Of a stretch of DNA of 53,646 nt, positions 15,891 to 23,512 are shown piece by piece. The position numbers and the translations under genes were made by a program. Below the pieces are notes generated by a model. The model saw nothing but the letters and a program-made list of their open reading frames with translations. It was not told the DNA's origin and made no database searches. Position 1 is the stretch's first letter, and every line of letters starts with the position of its first letter. Origin of the DNA: JAZQHR01 sp045540815 (GTDB taxonomy: Bacteria; Bacillota; Clostridia; UMGS1810); NCBI GenBank assembly GCA_045540815.1, contig JAZQHY010000061.1, forward strand, positions 1 through 53,646, written 5' to 3'.

Positions 15891-16262
15891 TCACTCCTGC
15901 GTGTCAAAAATCTTGTTTCCGCAATTCGAACAATAGTTTGAGCTTGTGCTCGACATCTTTCCGCACTCAGGACACTGCTTCGACTTTTTAAGCCTTGAAA
16001 GTTCTTCTTGCTTTTCAGCAAGTTCTGTCTTAAGGTTATTTACTTCCTCCACAAGCATATCTATATCAGCCATATCGCCATATCCATCATTTGTCTTGGC
16101 TACTACAAGCTGACCTATTGTCTTATATTTATCATCAATCTTATCTTTAATCTCTGCAATTTTTATCTGATATTTTGTATAGTCCACAACGTCGTTTGAT
16201 ACCTTCACAGCGCTTTTAGCTGTTTTGGCAGCGAATGATTTAAGTTCATCTATAAATCCCAT
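15891..16262 (-). CDS. Small coiled-coil protein with C-terminal zinc ribbon
   Basis: A 123-residue protein. Residues 1-40 form an amphipathic helix (MGFIDELKSFAAKTAKSAVK), 75-95 a coiled coil rich in E, K and L, and the C-terminus a zinc ribbon with CPEC near 97-100 and CSNC near 112-115. Clostridia carry many such zinc-ribbon proteins, usually unnamed; no function can be assigned. It is the first gene of the operon that continues with proC, spoIIM and xerD, and has a consensus promoter 49 bases upstream. Confidence 0.8.
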   Translation of the reverse strand: MGFIDELKSFAAKTAKSAVKVSNDVVDYTKYQIKIAEIKDKIDDKYKTIGQLVVAKTNDGYGDMADIDMLVEEVNNLKTELAEKQEELSRLKKSKQCPECGKMSSTSSNYCSNCGNKIFDTQE

Positions 16263-16310
16263 TTAAATTCCCTCCTTACGATACCCCCCATTTTAAAGGC
16301 GAGTAAAACC

Positions 16311-16339
16311 ATTTTAATACTAAATTTTTTAAAAGTCAA
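16311..16339 (-). promoter_or_regulatory. Sigma-A-type promoter of the zinc-ribbon-proC-spoIIM-xerD operon
   Basis: TTGACT (16334-16339) and TAAAAT (16311-16316) on the minus strand with a 17-base spacer. The leader to the ATG at 16262 is about 45 bases. Confidence 0.75.
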
Positions 16340-16418
16340 CATAACACCATTATTTTTTACATATTTATACAAAATTAAAATGTTTTTTGTTAGAAATAAC
16401 GAATTTTAATCAGTAATT

Positions 16419-17006
16419 TTACAGCTTGCCAATAAGCTCTTTATATTCTTCATAAGTGTATAGCTGGTTTAACACATCTAACAGCATATTAGCAGATATT
16501 CTGTCAGGAAGCTTTAGCTTTCGTGTGAGCTTACGCCTTTTATCGGCGCTATCTGCACTACCGCTAAATCCATCTGCAAACAAATCCTTTTTGGTTATAA
16601 GTATTCTGTTTTCACATTTTTCGTTTTCTGCATTGGTACATCCGCACTTTAAAAGGGCATCAATTATTGCATCGTCGCTTACACCCTCAACTCCCAAAAA
16701 GCCCTCTTTGGAGGGCTTATCCTTTCTCTTTTCCTTGCCCTTTATATCGGGAATATACGCATGCTTTACACTTCCGTTTCCCGCGATATTTTTCACGTAA
16801 TTTCGTATTTGAAATCCTGCCCTGTCGCTGTCGGTAAGTATAACTATGCCGTTTTTTTCAGAAAGCATTTTTATAAGCTCGGCTTTTTTTCGGTTTTTAA
16901 ATATATCAAAGCCATCGGTTGTAACAATAGTAGCATCTACTATACCGCCAAGCTTTATTTTATCGTATGTTCCCTCTACTATTATTGCCTCATTTATCTT
17001 TAGCAT
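16419..17006 (-). CDS. TOPRIM protein, ribonuclease M5-like (DUF4093 type)
   Basis: A 195-residue protein with an N-terminal TOPRIM domain: the catalytic Glu in AIIVEGTYDKIKL (8-20) and the DxD-type motif VILTDSDRAGFQIRNYV (about 55-71), followed by GVEGVSDDAI. This layout is that of RNase M5, which matures 5S rRNA in B. subtilis. The C-terminal 80 residues correspond to the DUF4093 type often seen in Clostridia and may replace the usual M5 tail. It starts 3 bases after the stop codon of the lipoprotein gene, so the two share a transcript. The substrate is not proven. Confidence 0.8.
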   Translation of the reverse strand: MLKINEAIIVEGTYDKIKLGGIVDATIVTTDGFDIFKNRKKAELIKMLSEKNGIVILTDSDRAGFQIRNYVKNIAGNGSVKHAYIPDIKGKEKRKDKPSKEGFLGVEGVSDDAIIDALLKCGCTNAENEKCENRILITKKDLFADGFSGSADSADKRRKLTRKLKLPDRISANMLLDVLNQLYTYEEYKELIGKL

Positions 17007-17009
17007 ATA

Positions 17010-18608
17010 CTATTCCTTTATTTCCACTTTCTCTATAAATATATCCTGAACTCCGCCAAACACATTTGAAAGGGTAAGAGATATTTCGGGTTTGACTCTT
17101 GTGTTGCAAAGCACAGCGGCGTTTTCAAAATACAACGATATATGCGGAAATTCATTTTCAAAGAAATTCTGGAACTCGCCGTAATTTGAAATAAGCTCCT
17201 CACTGTTTTTCGATAATGCTATTTTATCTAATATAGCGTCCAAATGCTCATTAAAATAGTTGTAGTAATTATTTTTACCGACGACACTTGTGCTTTTAAG
17301 CATAAATCTTAAATCATTGTCGTTTGGCAGGGTAATGCCACCTACGAAAAGGTCATAATCACCGCTTACTATTCTACTATTATATGTTTCAAAATCCAAA
17401 ACAGTTACATTCACATTCATCTGACACTTTCTAAGAGCCTCTTGAACGTATCTTGCAACGGCTACTCGTTCTTCGTTATCACTATTTACTATCATATCAA
17501 ATGACAAGCTATAGGTTTCATTTTCTATTACCTTGTCCAGTACACTGTCACCGTCTAAATCAAGCCAGCCATCTTTTTCCAAAACAGTTTTTGCCTGCTG
17601 AACATCAAAATCGACTTTATCATATTTCACAGTTGAGAAAAAACTATCAGGATTTACTGGTGAATTTACGGGTTTAACGTGAGCATATTTTATGTTTTCA
17701 GCTATATGGTTTTTGTCAACCGCCAAATTCATAGCGTTTCTTACGTTTACACTGTCAAGCACTATATTGTTATGATTTATGCCTATAAACTCATAATTGT
17801 TTGATGTATATTCCTTTAAAGTATAATCAATGTTTATACCAAAATCCCCCCATTTAAAAGTATCGCTGTCTATTATGTCGATTGAACCCGAGTTAAACGC
17901 ATACATTGGAAGGTCACTACCACCGACAAGACTTATCTCTATAGTCTTTATAAGCGGTTTTTCTCCAATATTCCTGTCATTATTTCTCATAAGGGTTATC
18001 TTTTTGCCCTTTTCTATATCCTGAAGCTTATATTTTCCAGTTCCTATCGGGATAAACTCTGTATTATTCGCATCAAAGTCAAATTCCTCAAGATTTGCCG
18101 GCATTATAGGAAAATCAAGAAGATTTACAAAGCACGCATTTGGCTCGGATAATCTGAATACTACGGTGTCGTCCGCCTTTTTCTCCACGTACTGAACTAT
18201 TGAAAGGGTTTTACTGTAAGGAACACTATAATTCTTCGCATAGAACACCGATGCTATTACGTCATCTGCGGTAAAATCTTTTCCCCCGTGAAATTTCGTT
18301 TTTTCCAAAGTAACGGTATACACAGTATTATTTTCACTTGCGGTATATGAGCTTGCAAGAACCGGTACAGCGCTCATATCAAGTGCCGTTTCAAATAGGC
18401 TATCGTATATAAGCCTTAGCATATCCCACGTGCTGTCATAGTTTGTCACATAGGGATTGAGCGAATTTGGAATGTACGAATACAGGTTTAACACCGCATC
18501 CTCGTCCATTCGTGAATTTCTCGAAACAAAGCCTCCAAAGTCAGGCATTTTCGAACAGCCTGACAATACAAGTATTAAGCTTAAAAGTAATGCAAGTAAT
18601 CTTTTCAT
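17010..18608 (-). CDS. Peptide-type ABC transporter substrate-binding lipoprotein
   Basis: A 532-residue extracellular solute-binding protein family 5 member (peptide/nickel type). The lipobox LVLSGCS gives a lipidated Cys near residue 18, preceded by the signal MKRLLALLLSLIL. SBP_bac_5 features include LNPYVTNYDSTWDMLRLIYDSLFE and KFHGGKDFTADDVIASV. I start at the ATG ending at 18608 because GGAG lies 6 bases upstream; an ATG two codons earlier touches that site. No permease or ATPase gene is adjacent. It is sandwiched between ymdB and the TOPRIM gene, so it is an orphan receptor or has taken another role. Confidence 0.88.
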   Translation of the reverse strand: MKRLLALLLSLILVLSGCSKMPDFGGFVSRNSRMDEDAVLNLYSYIPNSLNPYVTNYDSTWDMLRLIYDSLFETALDMSAVPVLASSYTASENNTVYTVTLEKTKFHGGKDFTADDVIASVFYAKNYSVPYSKTLSIVQYVEKKADDTVVFRLSEPNACFVNLLDFPIMPANLEEFDFDANNTEFIPIGTGKYKLQDIEKGKKITLMRNNDRNIGEKPLIKTIEISLVGGSDLPMYAFNSGSIDIIDSDTFKWGDFGINIDYTLKEYTSNNYEFIGINHNNIVLDSVNVRNAMNLAVDKNHIAENIKYAHVKPVNSPVNPDSFFSTVKYDKVDFDVQQAKTVLEKDGWLDLDGDSVLDKVIENETYSLSFDMIVNSDNEERVAVARYVQEALRKCQMNVNVTVLDFETYNSRIVSGDYDLFVGGITLPNDNDLRFMLKSTSVVGKNNYYNYFNEHLDAILDKIALSKNSEELISNYGEFQNFFENEFPHISLYFENAAVLCNTRVKPEISLTLSNVFGGVQDIFIEKVEIKE

Positions 18609-18643
18609 ATTCATCTCCAAAAACAAGCTATCTTTAAAAGAAT

Positions 18644-19411
18644 CTATTCAACAGCAATTCTTTTTACAGATTTGCACTTATTGTCGTCGCCAATCTCAAA
18701 TACCGCACCGCATATTCTGCATTTACCCTCGGCATTTTCAAACTTCTGCGGTACACTTGTCAAAAATCTTTCAAGTATTATCTCTTTCTTTACGCCAAGA
18801 ACAGAATTTATAACACCGCTCATACCGATGTCTGTAATGTATCCTGTGCCTTTTGGAAGTACCGTTTCATCGGCGGTCTGCACATGTGTATGTGTGCCAA
18901 AAACTCCCGACACTCTGCCATCAAGGTAATATCCCATAGCAATCTTCTCGCTTGTAGCCTCTGCGTGAAAGTCAACCACTATTATATCGGCTTTACCCTT
19001 CATTTCATCAATTATCCTGTCAGCACATTTAAATGGACAATCAACATTTATAAGGTTAACCCTTCCAAGAAGGTTTAATACTCCCACTTTTTTATCTCCA
19101 ACTGTGCATATAACGCTATCATTTCCCTTATCTATAGAGTAGTTTGCAGGGATAAGCACACACGCATTTTCTTCCATTATATCAAATATATCTTTTTTGC
19201 CAAATGTGTGGTTTCCCATAGTGATTACATCAGCTCCTGCGTCAAATAGCCTTTCTGCAATCGACTTTGTAATACCGCTTCCCGTTGCGGCATTTTCGCC
19301 ATTTAAAATAGTAAAGTCTATATTATAATCTTCTATTATCCCCCTCAAGCACATTTCTACAAAGTCTGTGCCAGGGTGTCCCACTACATCGCCTATAGCA
19401 AGTATATTCAT
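18644..19411 (-). CDS. ymdB: YmdB-family metallophosphoesterase
   Basis: A 255-residue calcineurin-like phosphoesterase of the TIGR00282/YmdB type. Metal motifs are GDVVG (7-11), NGENAATG, MGNHTFGKKDIFD, DFHAEATSEK and GVFGTHTHVQTADE. The B. subtilis homologue hydrolyses 2',3'-cyclic nucleotides, affects biofilm and motility gene expression and is encoded next to rny. The same neighbourhood occurs here, although a terminator separates it from rny. Length is normal and all motifs are intact. Confidence 0.93.
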   Translation of the reverse strand: MNILAIGDVVGHPGTDFVEMCLRGIIEDYNIDFTILNGENAATGSGITKSIAERLFDAGADVITMGNHTFGKKDIFDIMEENACVLIPANYSIDKGNDSVICTVGDKKVGVLNLLGRVNLINVDCPFKCADRIIDEMKGKADIIVVDFHAEATSEKIAMGYYLDGRVSGVFGTHTHVQTADETVLPKGTGYITDIGMSGVINSVLGVKKEIILERFLTSVPQKFENAEGKCRICGAVFEIGDDNKCKSVKRIAVE

Positions 19412-19491
19412 ATCTTTTACCGCCTTCTATATATTATTTAATACTGCTATTTAATATTTTAGTTAAGCCATAAAAATAAAACCCTTGGCTT

Positions 19492-19520
19492 AAAAAAGAG
19501 AAGCGGACTTGCCGCTTCTC
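19492..19520 (-). terminator. Rho-independent terminator after rny
   Basis: A perfect 9-bp stem GAGAAGCGG/CCGCTTCTC (19498-19506 and 19512-19520) with a 5-base loop, followed on the minus strand by six T. It lies between rny and ymdB, so ymdB depends on read-through or its own promoter. Confidence 0.88.
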
Positions 19521-19526
19521 CCATTA

Positions 19527-21077
19527 TTATTTCGCATATTCGGTAGAACGTGTTTCTCTTATTACGTTTACCTTTATCTGTCCGGGATATTCCATTTCGC
19601 TTTCGATTTTCTTTACTATCTCACGAGCGATAAGGATTGTTTCATCCTCTTTTACACATTCAGGCTTAACCATAATTCTTACTTCTCTACCCGCCTGAAT
19701 AGCAAATGATTTGTCAACACCCTCAAATGAATTTGCAATCTCTTCAAGTTTTTCAAGACGCTTGATGTAAGTTTCAAGATTTTCTCTTCTTGCACCAGGT
19801 CTTGCTGCTGATATAGCATCAGCCGCCTGAACTATACAAGCAATAATTGTGCTTGCTTCCACATCACCGTGATGAGCGTGTATCGCGTGGATAACCTCAG
19901 GTGATTCGTGATATTTTTTAGCAATATCGACACCGATATCAATGTGTGAACCTTCAATCTCGTGGTCAACAGCTTTACCAATATCGTGTAGAAGACCTGC
20001 TCTTTTTGCAGTTTTTACATCTACACCAAGCTCGCCAGCCATAATGCCTGCAAGGTTTGCAACCTCGATAGAATGTTTAAGCACGTTCTGACCATAGCTG
20101 GTACGATATTTAAGCTTACCTAAAAGCTTAATCTCTTCAGGATGAAGACCGTGAACACCTGTTTCAAATGTAGCCTGTTCACCTTCCTGCTTGATAATAG
20201 CTTCAACTTCTTTTCTTGCCTTTTCAACAGTTTCTTCAATTCTTGCAGGATGTATTCTGCCGTCAACGATAAGTTTTTCAAGAGCAACCCTTGCAATCTC
20301 ACGTCTTACAGGGTCAAAGCCTGAAAGAACAACTGCCTCAGGTGTATCGTCAATTATTAAATCGATACCTGTAAGTGTTTCAATGGTTCTTATATTTCTA
20401 CCCTCACGACCGATAATTCTGCCCTTCATTTCATCATTTGGAAGAGCAACGACTGTAACCGTAGCCTCTGCCACGTGGTCAGCCGCACATTTCTGAATAG
20501 CATTCGAAATGATGTTTTTAGCTTCCTTCTCTGCTTCTTCTTTAGCCTGAGATTTTATGTCCTTAATCATAAGGGCAGCTTCGTGTCTAACCTCTACCTC
20601 TATATTCTTAAGTAAATATTCTCTTGCCTCTTCAATCGAAAGTCCTGAAATTTTCTCAAGCATCTTAAGCTGTGCCTGTTTCATTTCTTCGATTTTTGCA
20701 TTTTCACCCTCAAGTTCTTTTAATTTCTGATTTAACTTTTCGTCCTTTTTCTCAAGTGACTCTGTCTTTTTGTCTAAATTTTCTTCTTTTTGCTGAATTC
20801 TTCTTTCCTGACGTGATAGTTCATTACGTCTTTCCTTGATTTCTTTATCAAGTTCTGTTCTGCTTTTATGAATTTCGTCTTTAGCTTCTAAAAGAGCTTC
20901 TTTCTTCTTGCTGTCAGCTTCTTTTTCGGCTGCTTTTATAATGTTTTTAGCTTGCTCTTCAGCACCGCCAATCTCTGCTTCCGCAATTTTCTTTCTGTAG
21001 GCAATACCAACTACAAAGCCAACAAGTATAGCAACCAAAGCTACAACGACTGTTATTATAATTTGCATTGTATCCAA
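19527..21077 (-). CDS. rny: Ribonuclease Y
   Basis: A 516-residue membrane-anchored endoribonuclease that initiates mRNA decay. It has an N-terminal transmembrane helix (about 5-27), a long charged coiled coil (30-190), a KH domain with GRIIGREGRNIRTIETLTG (about 215-233) and an HD domain with HSIEVANLAG, GLLHDIGKAVDHE and HAHHGDVEAS. The start is the TTG at 21075-21077, 10 bases after GGAGG; an ATG three codons later is too far from the site. The promoter at 21281-21309 implies a leader of about 200 bases. Confidence 0.96.
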   Translation of the reverse strand: MDTMQIIITVVVALVAILVGFVVGIAYRKKIAEAEIGGAEEQAKNIIKAAEKEADSKKKEALLEAKDEIHKSRTELDKEIKERRNELSRQERRIQQKEENLDKKTESLEKKDEKLNQKLKELEGENAKIEEMKQAQLKMLEKISGLSIEEAREYLLKNIEVEVRHEAALMIKDIKSQAKEEAEKEAKNIISNAIQKCAADHVAEATVTVVALPNDEMKGRIIGREGRNIRTIETLTGIDLIIDDTPEAVVLSGFDPVRREIARVALEKLIVDGRIHPARIEETVEKARKEVEAIIKQEGEQATFETGVHGLHPEEIKLLGKLKYRTSYGQNVLKHSIEVANLAGIMAGELGVDVKTAKRAGLLHDIGKAVDHEIEGSHIDIGVDIAKKYHESPEVIHAIHAHHGDVEASTIIACIVQAADAISAARPGARRENLETYIKRLEKLEEIANSFEGVDKSFAIQAGREVRIMVKPECVKEDETILIAREIVKKIESEMEYPGQIKVNVIRETRSTEYAK

Positions 21078-21280
21078 AGATTATCGACCTCCTTCTTTTA
21101 AATTTTTCCTATAAAACTTTCAATAACCAATTAATGCAGGGCCAACAGAAGCCCATATACTATGCACAAACCAAATATATGCATACAAAAAATGTAAAAT
21201 ATTTAATTTTTATATAAATATCATACAAGTTCCAGACTTTGTACGAAATACTATACCCGATTATACATAATACTATATAA

Positions 21281-21309
21281 ATTATAACATACATAAATAT
21301 ATTAATCAA
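21281..21309 (-). promoter_or_regulatory. Promoter of rny with long leader
   Basis: On the minus strand TTGATT (21304-21309), a 17-base spacer and TATAAT (21281-21286) preceded by TGT (extended -10). The roughly 200-base leader to 21078 is AT-rich and contains a GGGC/GCCC hairpin near 21139-21154. Apart from this and the terminator at 21354-21384, I see nothing in the 318-base gap 21078-21395. Confidence 0.65.
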
Positions 21310-21353
21310 TATTTTTTTGAAGATTTTTTGATTTCCTTATCCAGTCATAAAAG

Positions 21354-21384
21354 AAAAAACGCACCGATTAAACCGGTGCGTTTT
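21354..21384 (-). terminator. Terminator after the SGNH hydrolase gene
   Basis: An 11-bp stem AAAACGCACCG/CGGTGCGTTTT (21356-21366 and 21374-21384), loop of 7, followed on the minus strand by TTCTTTT. Confidence 0.88.
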
Positions 21385-21395
21385 AAAAGTTTATA

Positions 21396-23267
21396 TTACT
21401 GTTTTTCTATAGTAACGGTATAAGTTTTTGGAACTGAAAGCGCTTTTGCCTGTGCGGCATAAGACTGTGCCTCGTCTTTTCCTGCGTTAAATTTAGCTAA
21501 AAATTCTGGATCTCTCTGTGTTCCTGCTTCAACTTCATCTGCTACCATACTACGAACATTTTTTTCTTTATTTCTTCTTGTAACCTGTTTTGCCATTGCT
21601 TCCATAGACTGTATCTGACCAGGGTTTTCATCATTAATAGCAATGTTAACACCCTTAGCAAGGTTTGCAGATGTGTATGAGCCAAGAGTATATACTGTAC
21701 CAGCTTCATCAGTGAACTTGATAGTGTATGTACCTTCTTCTAAACCTGTTACCTTGATTATTTCCTGATTTAGCTTTTCGGTTATAGGATAAAGCTTATC
21801 TGCCTCTTTATACCATGTTCCGTTTGCAAGAGGAATAGATTTTGGTGCATAGTTGTATGTAACCTTAGTATCTGTAGCTTCTGTCACTTCCACAACTGCA
21901 TTTTTATAAGTTGATTTTTCAACATCATCTACATTAATATCAACAGTAGCTACCACCTCATCATTACCCTGTGCAAGAAGGATAAGTGCTCCCTCTACAA
22001 GATATCCGTGGTCAGTTAAGTGAACTCTGTCATTGCTTGAAAGAACAGGTGATGTAGGGTCTGTAGCTCTAACAGTATCTGTTATCTGTGTAGTGTAATT
22101 GAAGAAATCAATATTCTTAATATTTTCCTTTTCAGCAAGGTCTTTAACAAGACCATTTATAATACCAATAGCTTTATTTGAACCTATGTAATAATCATCG
22201 CCATATGTTGCTCCTCTATAATCACCTTCGTCATATAACGCTGTACCTAAAAATACAAAGTCTTTACCGTCTTCTCTCATAGTATTGATAAATTTTTGGT
22301 AATTATCATAAGAATTGTAAATAAACTCTATTTTATCTTCAGTAAGCTCTTCTTTACCTACACCATATTCCCAGTATTTAACATCATTCCCGCCGCAAAG
22401 AAGGTAAAGTTTATTTGGATTTCCATAGTATACGTCCCAATCAAGTCTGTCAAGAACCATATACACTCTGTCGCCGCCTACACCTGTGTTGTAGATAGTA
22501 ACATCTATATCAGGATATCTTGTCTGATAGAAATGGTCGATAAATGTAGGTGCAGTACTTAAATGCACTGAGCTAGAACCAGTGATAGATACAACATCAC
22601 CATCTTTAAATTTTGTATCAGATGTAGTTTTAGTTCTATCATTTTTTGCAAGAGGAATAGGTGATATTTCATCATCCCACAAAAATGCTTTTACATAGTC
22701 ACCGCCGATATCAGCAATGTTTACAACGTATCCTTCGCCCTCCTGGTCGTAAGGAACAGTTGTATCTACTATTTTTGTACCAACAAGCTCGCCGGCATCA
22801 GTGTATGATGCAACAATAACCTTTGCATCAGTAATATCTTCATGCTTATTTGTTATAGTAACCTCAGGTGTGAAATATGCATCCATTCTCACTGATACGT
22901 CAAAAGCATTTATTTTATCTTCTAATACACTTATAATAGTATCTGAAATATCGTCAGCACCAATTTTTGCTTTAATAGTATAATTTTCTATAGTTTTTCC
23001 CTCAGGAATAGTATATTTAAATTTATACTGATATTCTCCGCCATACTGAACCTTGGTCATACCAACGTGAAGTACTCTGTCAAGTGAATCAAGAGTAGTA
23101 TCTGTATCATACATAAGTATGCTTACATCGTCACCTTCACGTTCAGGCGCAAGCTCACCGTAAACAGTGATATTACTTCCATATGTTTTAGCTTCCGGTG
23201 CTGCTAATACTACCATGCTGGTAAATATCATACAAGCACATAGTAGCAATGATATTACTTTCTTCAT
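21396..23267 (-). CDS. Secreted SGNH/GDSL-type hydrolase with two accessory modules
   Basis: A 623-residue exported protein. Signal peptide about 1-22 (LAAPEA). Residues 30-115 form a beta-rich module A and 119-208 module B (TDAKVIVASY ... VKAFLWDDEISPIPL), both also found in the protein at 41153-43456. Residues 222-435 are the SGNH hydrolase: block I ITGSSSVH (nucleophile Ser232, but the usual GDS is GSS), block II NTGVGGDR, block III CGGND (Asn294), block V NDRVH (Asp413, His416). The closest class is carbohydrate esterase-like GDSL proteins; the substrate is unknown. The C-terminal 190 residues are unassigned and end in a helical region. No anchor motif was seen. Its own promoter and terminator make it monocistronic. 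Confidence 0.8.
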   Translation of the reverse strand: MKKVISLLLCACMIFTSMVVLAAPEAKTYGSNITVYGELAPEREGDDVSILMYDTDTTLDSLDRVLHVGMTKVQYGGEYQYKFKYTIPEGKTIENYTIKAKIGADDISDTIISVLEDKINAFDVSVRMDAYFTPEVTITNKHEDITDAKVIVASYTDAGELVGTKIVDTTVPYDQEGEGYVVNIADIGGDYVKAFLWDDEISPIPLAKNDRTKTTSDTKFKDGDVVSITGSSSVHLSTAPTFIDHFYQTRYPDIDVTIYNTGVGGDRVYMVLDRLDWDVYYGNPNKLYLLCGGNDVKYWEYGVGKEELTEDKIEFIYNSYDNYQKFINTMREDGKDFVFLGTALYDEGDYRGATYGDDYYIGSNKAIGIINGLVKDLAEKENIKNIDFFNYTTQITDTVRATDPTSPVLSSNDRVHLTDHGYLVEGALILLAQGNDEVVATVDINVDDVEKSTYKNAVVEVTEATDTKVTYNYAPKSIPLANGTWYKEADKLYPITEKLNQEIIKVTGLEEGTYTIKFTDEAGTVYTLGSYTSANLAKGVNIAINDENPGQIQSMEAMAKQVTRRNKEKNVRSMVADEVEAGTQRDPEFLAKFNAGKDEAQSYAAQAKALSVPKTYTVTIEKQ

Positions 23268-23301
23268 TTAAAACTCCCCCTAATATGTCAATCATATATT
23301 A

Positions 23302-23330
23302 ATTATACACCAACATTTTTTAAAAAGCAA
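23302..23330 (-). promoter_or_regulatory. Promoter of the SGNH hydrolase gene
   Basis: TTGCTT (23325-23330) and TATAAT (23302-23307) on the minus strand, spacer 17. The leader to the ATG at 23267 is about 28 bases and contains the AGGGGGAG ribosome-binding site. Confidence 0.65.
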
Positions 23331-23431
23331 CAAAAGTTTAATTTTTATTAAAAACACATTGCACAAAAAGACTATCTTTATTTTATGCAACAATCACAAA
23401 TCGTTATTTATAAGCAAATTATATACAATAC

Positions 23432-23464
23432 AAAAATAAGCACGCGTAAAACGCGTGCTTATTT
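23432..23464 (-). terminator. Terminator after the 1035-residue secreted protein gene
   Basis: A perfect 13-bp stem AAATAAGCACGCG/CGCGTGCTTATTT (23434-23446 and 23452-23464), loop of 5. The minus-strand tail is TTATTTTTG. Its A-rich and T-rich ends would also work on the plus strand. Confidence 0.85.
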
Positions 23465-23512
23465 AATAAACTATGTGATTAAATATACCTATCACTTCGT
23501 CAAAACTTTTGA

